52,393 nt of DNA. Source: Xanthomonas cucurbitae. GTDB taxonomy: Bacteria > Pseudomonadota > Gammaproteobacteria > Xanthomonadales > Xanthomonadaceae. Of the stretch, positions 45,283 through 52,393 are shown piece after piece. The notes beneath the pieces are model-generated. The model searched no databases. It was not told where the DNA came from and saw nothing but the letters and a program-made list of their open reading frames with translations. Position 1 is the first letter of the stretch. Each line of letters starts with the position of its first letter. Where the stretch lies: assembly GCF_002939885.1 (NCBI RefSeq), contig NZ_MDED01000029.1, positions 1 to 52,393 on the forward strand. Reading direction: 5' to 3'. The position numbers and the translations under genes are program-made.

Positions 45283-46584
45283 TCAACGTCGAGGAAGCGA
45301 CACGTCGCGCGGCTGCAGGGCGATCGCAAGCGCGGCGTGGATCGGCAACAGCAGCATCACCCACTGCAGGTTGTCCTGCGCCTGGAACGAGAGCCAGTGG
45401 ATCACCAGTGCCAGCAGCGCCGCGGCCGCCACCAGCCAGGACAGCCCATTGAACCAGAGGCCCGGCCGATGGCCGAGCTGTAGCCGGATGCCACCAAACC
45501 ACAGCAGCACGCACAGCGGATTGACCAGCAACAGGTTGCGGTTGGCCCACGCGGACTGATGCGCGGTGAAGCCCCACAGATACACCAGCAGGCCGCCGCC
45601 GATGGCGCACAGCAGCCAGAACGGCAGTGCCAGCCCGGCCAGCAGGCGTTGCCGGCGACGCAGCGCCAGCACGCCGGCGGCCACCAGCGCGCCGGCCAGC
45701 AGCCACGGCCACCACTGCCGCTGCTGTTCGGCAGGCTCGGGCGCGACGCGGTGCGGCAACAACACTTGCGTGGATTGCACCAACGGCCGGCCGGTGCTGG
45801 TGTGCACCTGGGTCAGGCTGTCGGCCAGTCGCATCGGCACGAAGCCTTCTTCCCAGCGCGACAGCGGGCGATCGGCGTACGGACCCAGGCCCAGGTCGAA
45901 GCCCAGCCACATCCACGGGGCAGGGGAGGCCAGGCGTATCGCCTCGCTGCGGTAGGTATTGCCGCGCGAGCGACCGGCCAGTTGCGACTTCAGCGTGCCG
46001 CCCATGGCACGATCGAGCGTATCGCGCACCATCGTGGCGCAGTTGGCTTCGAAATAATCGTAGTGATAGCGCGCGTTTTCCGGGCGGCTGCGCACCGCCA
46101 GCCCGTCGGCGAGTGCGCGTGCCTGCTCGGGCGGCAGATCCAGCCACTGCACGCTGACGCCACGGCCGGCGTTGCGGTATTGCGACAGGTCTTCTTCCAG
46201 TGGCAGCGCCACCAGGTAATACATCATTTCGCCACGCGCGAAGCGCGGCACGAAGTCCGGCTCGCTGGGGTCGAAGAACCCGAAGTTGTACGAGGTGGCC
46301 TGCCCGCTGACTGGGTCCACCACCACGATGGCGTCATGCCCGAAGCGCTCGAAGAACACTTCGCCCGGTTGCATGGTCAGCACGCCGACGCGTGGCGCCG
46401 GGGCGACCGCCGAAGCAATGCCCTGGGCAGCCTTGCCCTGGACCGCCTGGACCGCCTGGACCGCCTGGGCCACGGCAAGCGGCGCGGCCAGCAGCGTCAG
46501 CAGCAGCAGCGCCCAACAGGCGAGCCACCGCCGTGCGCCGCCGCGCTGCGGCGCCGTGCAGGCACTGCGGGCGAGCTGGTTCAA
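45283..46584 (-). CDS. DUF4105 membrane protein (Lnb N-terminal-like)
   Basis: A 433-residue envelope protein. A signal peptide (about 19-40, WLACWALLLLTLLAAPLAVAQ) leads to a periplasmic DUF4105 domain (about 60-290) with VFFERFGHDAIVVVD, SYNFGFFDP and YHYDYFEANCATMVRDTLDR; Cys and His in these blocks are arranged like a papain/NlpC-type active site. Four membrane spans form the C-terminus (about 290-425). The repeated AVQ tripeptide just after the signal is encoded by a 9-bp tandem repeat. Start ATG 46584 overlaps the end of corC by four bases. Function unknown. Confidence 0.83.
   Translation of the reverse strand: MNQLARSACTAPQRGGARRWLACWALLLLTLLAAPLAVAQAVQAVQAVQGKAAQGIASAVAPAPRVGVLTMQPGEVFFERFGHDAIVVVDPVSGQATSYNFGFFDPSEPDFVPRFARGEMMYYLVALPLEEDLSQYRNAGRGVSVQWLDLPPEQARALADGLAVRSRPENARYHYDYFEANCATMVRDTLDRAMGGTLKSQLAGRSRGNTYRSEAIRLASPAPWMWLGFDLGLGPYADRPLSRWEEGFVPMRLADSLTQVHTSTGRPLVQSTQVLLPHRVAPEPAEQQRQWWPWLLAGALVAAGVLALRRRQRLLAGLALPFWLLCAIGGGLLVYLWGFTAHQSAWANRNLLLVNPLCVLLWFGGIRLQLGHRPGLWFNGLSWLVAAAALLALVIHWLSFQAQDNLQWVMLLLPIHAALAIALQPRDVSLPRR
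46438..46473 (-). repeat. 9-bp in-frame minisatellite in the DUF4105 gene
   Basis: Three perfect copies of CTGGACCGC and a fourth altered one. Because the unit is nine bases, length changes add or remove AVQ tripeptides just after the signal peptide without breaking the frame. Confidence 0.8.
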
Positions 46585-47462
46585 GCGTCGTCCTGCGGGT
46601 CGGGCGGCAAGATGGTGACGTGGAAGGCATGCACGCGGCGCGCGTCGGCCTTGGCCACGCGGAATGCGAAGCGTCCCAGTGTCAGCTCTTCGCCGGTTTC
46701 CGGCAGATGGCCGATCGCATCGGTGACCAAACCACCGACGGTGTCGTACTCGTCGTCGGGGAACTCGGCGCCGAAGCGCTCGTTGAAGTCCTCGATCGGC
46801 GTCAGCGCATCGACCACGTAGCGGCCATCGGCCTGGATGGCGATCAGCGAATTCTCTTCTTCGGCGTCGTCGTGTTCGTCGTCGATCTGGCCGACGATCT
46901 GCTCCAGCACGTCCTCGATGGTGACCAGGCCGGCGACCCCGCCGTACTCGTCCACCACGATCGCCATGTGGTTGCGCGACAGGCGGAATTCCTTGAGCAG
47001 CACGTTGAGCTTCTTGGACTCTGGGATCAGCACCGCCGGGCGCAGCAGCTCGCGGATGTTGCCAGGCCCGTTGTCGGCGACCACGCCGCGCAGCAGGTCC
47101 TTGGCCAGCAGGATGCCGAGCACTTCGTCCTTGTTCTCGCCATGCACCGGGAAGCGCGAATGGCCGGATTCGACCACCTGCTTCATCAGGTCGATGAAGC
47201 GCGCCTCCACCGGCAGGGAGACCATCTGCGAGCGCGAAATCATCACATCGCCCACGGTGAGCTCGGCGACGGCGATGGCACCTTCCATCATGCGCAAGGT
47301 GTCGGCGGCGATGAGGCCGTCCTGTTCGGCGGTCCGCAGCAGCGCGATCAGTTCGTCGCGGGTGTGGGGTTCGCCAGAGAAGGCCGCGCTGAGGCGTTCG
47401 AGCCAGCTGCGGCGTTTTTCGGGGGGGTCTGCGCTGTAGCTACTGTCGTCTTCTGACATCAT
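46581..47462 (-). CDS. corC: CorC/HlyC-family CBS-domain protein
   Basis: A 293-residue cytoplasmic protein with two CBS domains (about 65-185; VGDVMISRSQMVSLPVEA and HMAIVVDEYGGVAGLVTIED) and a C-terminal CorC/HlyC domain (about 205-285; VDALTPIEDFNERFG and TVGGLVTDAIGHLPETGE). Unlike membrane CNNM proteins it has no N-terminal membrane domain. It is linked to magnesium or cobalt tolerance in other bacteria; ybeY-corC is a common neighbourhood. The first ATG (47462) is used; a GTG five codons earlier and an ATG one codon later are alternatives. Overlaps the DUF4105 gene by four bases. Confidence 0.92.
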   Translation of the reverse strand: MMSEDDSSYSADPPEKRRSWLERLSAAFSGEPHTRDELIALLRTAEQDGLIAADTLRMMEGAIAVAELTVGDVMISRSQMVSLPVEARFIDLMKQVVESGHSRFPVHGENKDEVLGILLAKDLLRGVVADNGPGNIRELLRPAVLIPESKKLNVLLKEFRLSRNHMAIVVDEYGGVAGLVTIEDVLEQIVGQIDDEHDDAEEENSLIAIQADGRYVVDALTPIEDFNERFGAEFPDDEYDTVGGLVTDAIGHLPETGEELTLGRFAFRVAKADARRVHAFHVTILPPDPQDDA

Positions 47463-47551
47463 GACGGGGGACGGCACCCGGAAAACCAGGCATGGACCAG
47501 CAGTCTAGCAGGAAGCCGGCCACACGCTGTGGATGCGTTGCCAGGCCCGGG

Positions 47552-48070
47552 TCAGGGCAGGTCCAGGCTGTAGCCGCAGCCCACCACGGTCTTGCCCGGA
47601 TGCGATTTGACGTTGGTCACGCTGAGTACCACCGATTCGATCATCGCCTCGCCGGTCTTGGGGTTGATGGTGTCTTCGCTGACCAGCTCGCGCCCGTACA
47701 TGACCTTGTCGGCGTTATCCACGCCCAGCTCCAGGTCCAACTGCTTGGCCAGCGGGCGCGGATCGGGCAGGTCCAGGATCGCCATGATGCTGGCGCCGGA
47801 AAAGGCGATGTGGTGGGTGCTGTGGCCGAACACCTTGATGGGCGTGTTGAGGGTGTATTCGGTCATGAACAGGTTGGACTGGTCCAGCGGCGTCCAGCCC
47901 AGCGCCACCGCCTTGAGCGGGTCGGCCAGCACCGGCGCCAAGGCGTTGAAGTCGCCGATGCGCTGGCGGCATTCGATCAGTGCCGGCAGATCGGGCCGTA
48001 CCGGCGCGCCCTGCGCCAATGCCGCTGCCGGACTCAGCAGCAGGCAGCTCATTGCCATCAACGCGCGCAT
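47552..48070 (-). CDS. Small secreted hypothetical protein
   Basis: 172 residues with a signal peptide ([20 protein letters not shown], cleavage after LAQ). The mature part has only two cysteines (in LIECRQ and VVGCGYS), which could form a disulfide, and ends YSLDLP. No known domain recognised. Its ATG overlaps the ybeY stop by one base (TGATG), so the two are translated together. It sits in the ybeY-corC operon, but whether it serves that pathway or only shares the transcript is not known. Confidence 0.75.
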   Translation of the reverse strand: MRALMAMSCLLLSPAAALAQGAPVRPDLPALIECRQRIGDFNALAPVLADPLKAVALGWTPLDQSNLFMTEYTLNTPIKVFGHSTHHIAFSGASIMAILDLPDPRPLAKQLDLELGVDNADKVMYGRELVSEDTINPKTGEAMIESVVLSVTNVKSHPGKTVVGCGYSLDLP

Positions 48071-48555
48071 CAACGCTCCCCCGCGTAGGGGTCTTCGATT
48101 CCCAGGTCGGCCAGGATCTCGCGTTCCAGTTGCTCCATCGCATCGGCCTCCTTGTCGTCTTCGTGGTCCCAGCCCAGCAGATGCAAGGTGCCGTGCACGG
48201 TGAGGTGCGCATAGTGCGCGGCCAGCGACTTGCCCTGTTCGGCCGCCTCGCGCGCCACCACCGGCGCGCAGATCACCAGGTCGCCCAGCAGCGGCATCTT
48301 GATGCCCTTGGGCAGGCCCTCCGGCAGTTCGGCCGGGAAGCTCAGCACGTTGGTGGCGTAATCCTTGCCGCGGTAGTGGTGGTTGAGCGCGCAGCCTTCC
48401 TTCTCATCGACCACGCGCACCGCCAGGTCGGCCTCGCGGATGCGTCCCTTCAAGGCAGCGGCCACCCACTTGCGAAAGCTCACCGACGACGGCAGGCCGG
48501 CGCGCGGCAACGCATAACTGACGGCAACGTCGAGACGGACAGGTCCACGGGTCAT
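48070..48555 (-). CDS. ybeY: Endoribonuclease YbeY, rRNA maturation factor
   Basis: Metal-dependent RNase required for 16S rRNA 3' end processing and ribosome quality control, 161 residues, the normal size. The zinc-binding motif H121-x3-H125-x5-H131 is present in [13 protein letters not shown], and the family block [10 protein letters not shown] is at 67-76. ATG 48555 is used; the frame upstream (to 48714) has no family similarity. It starts an operon with the secreted protein and corC. In many bacteria phoH precedes ybeY; here the toxin gene lies upstream instead. Confidence 0.95.
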   Translation of the reverse strand: MTRGPVRLDVAVSYALPRAGLPSSVSFRKWVAAALKGRIREADLAVRVVDEKEGCALNHHYRGKDYATNVLSFPAELPEGLPKGIKMPLLGDLVICAPVVAREAAEQGKSLAAHYAHLTVHGTLHLLGWDHEDDKEADAMEQLEREILADLGIEDPYAGER

Positions 48556-48843
48556 GGCGACAATTCCTGGGCAAAGGGGCATCTGATCCATGCCGGTCAC
48601 CTGCCGCATCGCTGTGCGCAGTGGACCGCGTGTAGCTGCCATTTCGGCCGGCCGGCATCTGGCAATTGTAAGCGGTGTCGAGGTGGCCCTGGCGGAGGCT
48701 GCGCCCAAATTCACGACGTGACAGCCTGCGCACGGGTGGGGGGGGCGTTTGCCCGTTTGCCCTGCGCGCTACGCGGCGTCTGCCTGCACGTTGGAGGGTT
48801 TGTAGCGGGCGTGCCTGTGTCGCGCCTGCTTGCCACAGGGTGC

Positions 48844-51018
48844 CTACACGGTGAGTTGCGGCCCGGGCGGCGGGCGTGTCTGATCGGTGGCCTGTTGCTG
48901 CGCCTGCTGTTGTGCGTGTTCTTGCGCCAACCGTTGGTTGATGACCTCCAGCTGCTGGTGAGATTGCTCGACAGGGGTCTGTATGGCCTGCAGTGTCGGC
49001 ATGGACGTGCGGACCATGGCGTGATCTGTCGGCGAGCCTTGTACAAGGAAGACATTCTGCACTGCATCGGGGTTGGCGCTTGGGGTGCCCAGCAGCACAT
49101 GGTCAACCCGCGCCAGCTCTTGTTTCTTGGCGAGCACCAGCAAGCTGGCGGTCATGCGCTCGCTGGTGGCATCGAAGCTGCGGCCGGCCTGCTGGTCCAG
49201 CTCGGCGACCTTGCCTTTGATCTGTTGATGCAAGGCGTGGTCGGGGTGATCGGCATCGGCAGGTGAGCGTGGCGCAGGTGTCTCACGGGGCAACGCGCGC
49301 TCGTGATGTCGTTCTGCCGGAGTCATCCATTTGCCGATCTCCGGGGTGCCGGTGAGCGTGCCGGTGGCAGGGTCGCGCGCGAGATTGACTTTGGCCCAGT
49401 TTGCTTCGATATCGACTTTGCCGGTGGTGATATCCCGCGCTTCAGCAAGAACTCTTGCGGCAGTTGATTGTGCCTGCTCTTCCCACGTATTTTGGGGCGC
49501 CCATTGGCCCTGTTTAGCTATCGCTCTATTGAGCCGACTGACCACAAACTGCTCCGGATCACCGCCCTGACTACGTGCAATCCCCTGCACGGAGGCCTTC
49601 ACTTCAAAACTCTCCCAGCGCTGGGTCTGCGGGTTGATGCCGACCACATCGATGCCATGGCCGGAATTGTTCTGGATCGGCACCAGATCCGTATACCCGC
49701 GTGCCGCCAGGTCATGCGACACCAGCGCCTCGCCGATCGCGCCAACCTCGTGGTTCTCAAGTTCCGTCAACGCGCGCTTGCCCACATAGGCATCGATGGC
49801 CGCATGGAAGGACACCTCGCCATCGAACAGCGTCACATCGCGGCGTGCCAGATGCGCCAGTTCCCTGGGCGACAAGGCGCCGCTTTGCAACAGGCCACCC
49901 AGGTTGCCCGACGCATGCAAGCCATCCACCAGCGCGCCCAGCTCGCCCTGGCTGCGTTTGACCCCGGCCAGGCCGTGGAACATCAGGTTGGCGCCATCGG
50001 CGGCCAGGCCGCCGCTGACCTGAACGTGGCGCGCGTCCTGGGCCAGTTCGACCAGGTCTGCGGCCAGTGCACCGGCCTGCTTGCGCTCAAGCGTGCCGGC
50101 AACGCGTCCTGCAACCGGCGCCAGTTCCTCGCCGGCATGCGCAACCTGGGCAATATGCGCCAGCTTGGTCAGTTTGCTGACAGGCACGAAGGTGGCGATG
50201 ATTTCCACCGCCGCGGCACCCTTGGCATCGCCCAGGTATTCATGCTCCTTGCCGTCGCGCGTGGCTTGCTCCAGACCGGCTTCCCACTGGTTCCAGGCGC
50301 CGATCGCCGCGTTACGCAGGTCGCGCGGGAGCTTGGCCGGGTCGTCGATGGCCTGGGCGGCATACACCGAGGCCGCGCCGATGAGCAGATTGCGGAAATC
50401 GCGGTCGGTACTGAACTGGTGCGCAAGCGCGGCCAGTTCCACGGTGTCGCCCAGCATGGCCAGGCCATGCCGCGTGGCGCCTTTCAGCGCGCCATACGCT
50501 TCCTGCGACCCTGCAGCCATTTCACTGGCGGCCCGGTCCAGGTAGAGGTTCTGCGGTTGTGTCGGCGCGGTTTGCGCCCAGCGCCGCGCTGCCGCCAGGT
50601 TGTCGCTGATCTGCTGGTCGCTCCAGGCCAGCGCCTGCCCCAGCCCCGCCTTGGCCTGGTGCGCGGCAGCGCCAAGCGGCTCTTCCACATAGCGCTCATA
50701 GTTGCGCTCGACCCACGACTCATCGAGCTGCGCCGCATCCAGGGCCGCGTCGAACCGCCGTGCATCGGCCGGCGGCAAGCGGCTGGAGATGGCCTCGATC
50801 AATTGGCCCACTTGCGCTCTGCCGCGTTCGTCGGCATAGACCGGCGAGGCCATGATGGCATCCACCACGCCTGCGGCATCCATCCCATCCAGTGTCTGGT
50901 GGGCGTTGATGAGCCGGTATGCCTGGTAGGCGCCCAGATCCACCTGGCCGGTTGCGTCGGTGGCCTGCGCAAGCGACACCAGGTCGCTGGTCCGTGAGGT
51001 GCGGTTCGTCGCGTTCAT
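48844..51018 (-). CDS. Predicted X-T4SS effector, PD-(D/E)XK nuclease-like with XVIPCD
   Basis: A 724-residue protein, probably injected into rival bacteria by the Xanthomonadales type IV secretion system. The C-terminus (about 588-690) has the XVIPCD pattern: DHPDHALHQQIKGKV, SERMTASLLVLAKKQELARV, VFLVQGSPTDHA and TPVEQSHQQLE, followed by a Q-rich tail ([13 protein letters not shown]). The middle holds a nuclease-like core: E430 in VGAIGEALV, D457 in SGHGIDVVG, and E472-x-K474 in FEVKAS, the arrangement of PD-(D/E)XK enzymes. The N-terminal 400 residues are helical with a hydrophobic segment near 265-290. It starts with AGGAG before ATG 51018, 26 bases after the immunity candidate. Nuclease activity is inferred from motifs only. 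Confidence 0.82.
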   Translation of the reverse strand: MNATNRTSRTSDLVSLAQATDATGQVDLGAYQAYRLINAHQTLDGMDAAGVVDAIMASPVYADERGRAQVGQLIEAISSRLPPADARRFDAALDAAQLDESWVERNYERYVEEPLGAAAHQAKAGLGQALAWSDQQISDNLAAARRWAQTAPTQPQNLYLDRAASEMAAGSQEAYGALKGATRHGLAMLGDTVELAALAHQFSTDRDFRNLLIGAASVYAAQAIDDPAKLPRDLRNAAIGAWNQWEAGLEQATRDGKEHEYLGDAKGAAAVEIIATFVPVSKLTKLAHIAQVAHAGEELAPVAGRVAGTLERKQAGALAADLVELAQDARHVQVSGGLAADGANLMFHGLAGVKRSQGELGALVDGLHASGNLGGLLQSGALSPRELAHLARRDVTLFDGEVSFHAAIDAYVGKRALTELENHEVGAIGEALVSHDLAARGYTDLVPIQNNSGHGIDVVGINPQTQRWESFEVKASVQGIARSQGGDPEQFVVSRLNRAIAKQGQWAPQNTWEEQAQSTAARVLAEARDITTGKVDIEANWAKVNLARDPATGTLTGTPEIGKWMTPAERHHERALPRETPAPRSPADADHPDHALHQQIKGKVAELDQQAGRSFDATSERMTASLLVLAKKQELARVDHVLLGTPSANPDAVQNVFLVQGSPTDHAMVRTSMPTLQAIQTPVEQSHQQLEVINQRLAQEHAQQQAQQQATDQTRPPPGPQLTV

Positions 51019-51044
51019 GTCGGCCTGCTCCTGTCGCGAGTGAT

Positions 51045-51944
51045 TTATCGAAACTGCGGGTAATCCTGCACCAGGCGTGCTTCCACTGCCGCTGCCAACG
51101 GATGCGGTGCCACTGGCGGCATGTCCCGGACGAACGCCCAGGGCGTATCGATCAACAGATGATCGGTCTTGAACTCGGGCAGGCCCTGGCGGCGGCGTAG
51201 CGCCTGCACGGCCAGTAGCTCGGCGGGAAAGACGCGATCCAGCGTTGCTTCAAACTCATAGATGGTCTGGTCCGTGCCGTCCTTGCTGCGGGTGATGTGG
51301 AAGTCGGCCGCTTTCTGCATCACCGCCGCAAACATCGTTTCATCGAGGCTGTGCCAGTGATCCAGCAGTGCCTGATACTCGGGGATGAGTTCAACCGGTG
51401 CAACGAAGTCGGTCTGCATGCCAAATGCCTGGGAAAACAGCCCGATCAAGAACGCGTCGCTGCTGCCATGCTTGATGCGGCGCATTTCATGCAGGATGTT
51501 GAGGCGCTGGTCTTTTTCGGCCATCTCGATGAAAAGCTGGGCACAGGTTTCTGCGCTCTGCCACCAGGACAACATGGCTGGGCCTGCCGCCGCCATGCCG
51601 TCGGTAAATTCGGTCGGCCAATTACCCAGGTCCTGGCGCATGTCGCTGTACATGCCATTCCACCGAAATAGCAGGGCGCGCAGCTGGACGGCGTGTTGAA
51701 GTGTGCGGGCGAGTGTGTCTATATCTGAACGAAGAAACGCATCACAGCTGGCTACATCGTAATGCAGTGCCAGTTGGCTAAGAGGTACCCAGGCCTTAGG
51801 ATTTAATAGCCCAGAGTTATCTAGGTGGCGCTGAACAGCAAGGAGGTGAGCCTCGTACTCATTCTTTGTTTGAGAGTATTCCAGCCACTCTCTACACTCC
51901 AATGGCAGCTTTTTTTTCAACGATGGATGAGCTGTGATCTGCAT
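51045..51944 (-). CDS. Candidate immunity protein for the adjacent effector
   Basis: A 299-residue, mostly helical, soluble protein with no signal peptide or membrane segment, so cytoplasmic, as needed against a DNA-cutting toxin. It is transcribed first and the effector starts 26 bases after its stop, the usual order of immunity and effector genes in such pairs. The C-terminal 95 residues (from FAAVMQKAADFH to VQDYPQFR) recur in the partial gene at 52075-52393. I recognise no named family. The first 250 bases (51700-51944) are clearly AT-richer than the neighbours, including a run of nine T, which suggests a foreign origin. ATG 51944. Confidence 0.7.
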   Translation of the reverse strand: MQITAHPSLKKKLPLECREWLEYSQTKNEYEAHLLAVQRHLDNSGLLNPKAWVPLSQLALHYDVASCDAFLRSDIDTLARTLQHAVQLRALLFRWNGMYSDMRQDLGNWPTEFTDGMAAAGPAMLSWWQSAETCAQLFIEMAEKDQRLNILHEMRRIKHGSSDAFLIGLFSQAFGMQTDFVAPVELIPEYQALLDHWHSLDETMFAAVMQKAADFHITRSKDGTDQTIYEFEATLDRVFPAELLAVQALRRRQGLPEFKTDHLLIDTPWAFVRDMPPVAPHPLAAAVEARLVQDYPQFR

Positions 51945-52074
51945 GTGGCGCGTTGGTCCTTGAATGCGAGTTGACGATGCTAGTCAGGATGTTTTCCGTT
52001 GGCCACATTACCCATCCGGTGTCGGCTCACTGTGTACCGCTTCGGTCGGCGATGGTCAATTGCCTGCGGATTGC

Positions 52075-52393
52075 TTAACGAAACTGCGGGTAATCCTGCA
52101 CCAGGCGTGCTTCCACTGCCGCTGCCAACGGATGCGGTGCCACTGGCGGCATGTCCCGGACGAACGCCCAGGGCGTATCGATCAACAGATGATCGGTCTT
52201 GAACTCGGGCAGGTCCTGGCGGCGGCGTAGCGCCTGCACGGCCAGTAGCTCGGCGGGAAAAACCTGATCGAGCGTTGCGTCGAATTCGTATCTGGTGTGA
52301 TCGGTGTTTTGCTTGCTGCGTGAAATGTGGAAGTCGGCCGCTTTCTGCATCACTGCCGCAAACATTGCTTCATCATGGCTATGCCAGTGATCC
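52075..52393 (-). CDS. Second immunity-like paralog, cut by the window edge
   Basis: The frame is open from the window's right edge to TAA at 52077-52075; the N-terminus is outside. The visible 105 residues match the C-terminus of the 51045-51944 protein closely: both read HWHS(H/L)DE(A/T)MFAAVMQKAADFH, then diverge for about 25 residues, then are identical but for one change over 45 residues (QALRRRQ(D/G)LPEFKTDHLLI onward). Such tandem immunity copies are common beside interbacterial toxins and may protect against variants of the toxin. 130 bases separate it from the first copy. Confidence 0.75.
   Translation of the reverse strand, partial: DHWHSHDEAMFAAVMQKAADFHISRSKQNTDHTRYEFDATLDQVFPAELLAVQALRRRQDLPEFKTDHLLIDTPWAFVRDMPPVAPHPLAAAVEARLVQDYPQFR

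Noticed and set aside
48715..48843. Extension of ybeY upstream to 48714
   Set aside because: The extra residues have no YbeY similarity, and ATG 48555 gives the normal length.

Overview
The window looks like a chromosomal segment of a Xanthomonas-type gammaproteobacterium (Xanthomonadaceae). This is an inference from several things seen together: high GC; a fruB-fruK-fruA PTS operon with an OprB-like porin and a divergent LacI-type FruR; a large NAD-dependent glutamate dehydrogenase; GTAG-type palindromic repeats; and a type IV secretion effector carrying the C-terminal XVIPCD signal known from Xanthomonas and relatives. No rRNA, tRNA or CRISPR array was recognised.

Layout. 1-1731: the 3' end of an IS5-like transposase that has cut off the front of a TIGR02391-like gene, then two small cassette genes. 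Each of these three units ends in an attC-like site, so this is a remnant integron cassette array. 1732-10376: oprB and fruA-fruK-fruB on the minus strand, divergent from fruR, with a palindromic operator at each promoter. The tail of fruR and its palindromic repeat are amplified downstream. 10402-15585: a tetR-MFP-RND efflux operon (minus strand) with operator and terminator. 15836-20860: NAD-glutamate dehydrogenase. 21030-27558: an HD-GYP response regulator, a CHASE/PAS hybrid histidine kinase and a DUF445 membrane protein. 27651-28073: an exact 100-bp tandem array of GTAG palindromes, then an orphan ParB-like gene. 29353-34497: an OFA-family MFS transporter, FdhD, an FdhF/YdeP-like molybdopterin oxidoreductase and a small coupled protein, read as one operon. 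34498-36394: a structured intergenic element, then an MHS-family transporter. 36579-37877: a double-receiver GGDEF diguanylate cyclase. 38160-42431: an emrA-emrB-outer membrane factor efflux operon. 42705-44069: a succinate-semialdehyde-type dehydrogenase, followed by inverted heptamer repeats. 44266-48555 (minus): ybeY, a small secreted protein, corC, a DUF4105 protein and corA, closely packed. 48844-52393 (minus): the toxin module.

The most interesting part is the right end. It holds a 724-residue predicted type IV secretion effector with a PD-(D/E)XK nuclease-like core and an XVIPCD signal. Directly upstream is a 299-residue cytoplasmic protein that is its likely immunity partner, and a second copy of that protein runs off the window. 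The two copies share an almost identical 3' block with an abrupt edge, suggesting recent duplication or gene conversion. This is a candidate interbacterial killing locus placed directly upstream of the ybeY-corC housekeeping genes. The left-end cassette array and the fruR-tail amplification are the other clearly accessory features.

The fru genes form one unit: OprB for outer membrane entry, FruA for import and phosphorylation at C1, FruB as the dedicated EIIA-HPr-EI phosphate relay, FruK for the second phosphorylation, and FruR as regulator.
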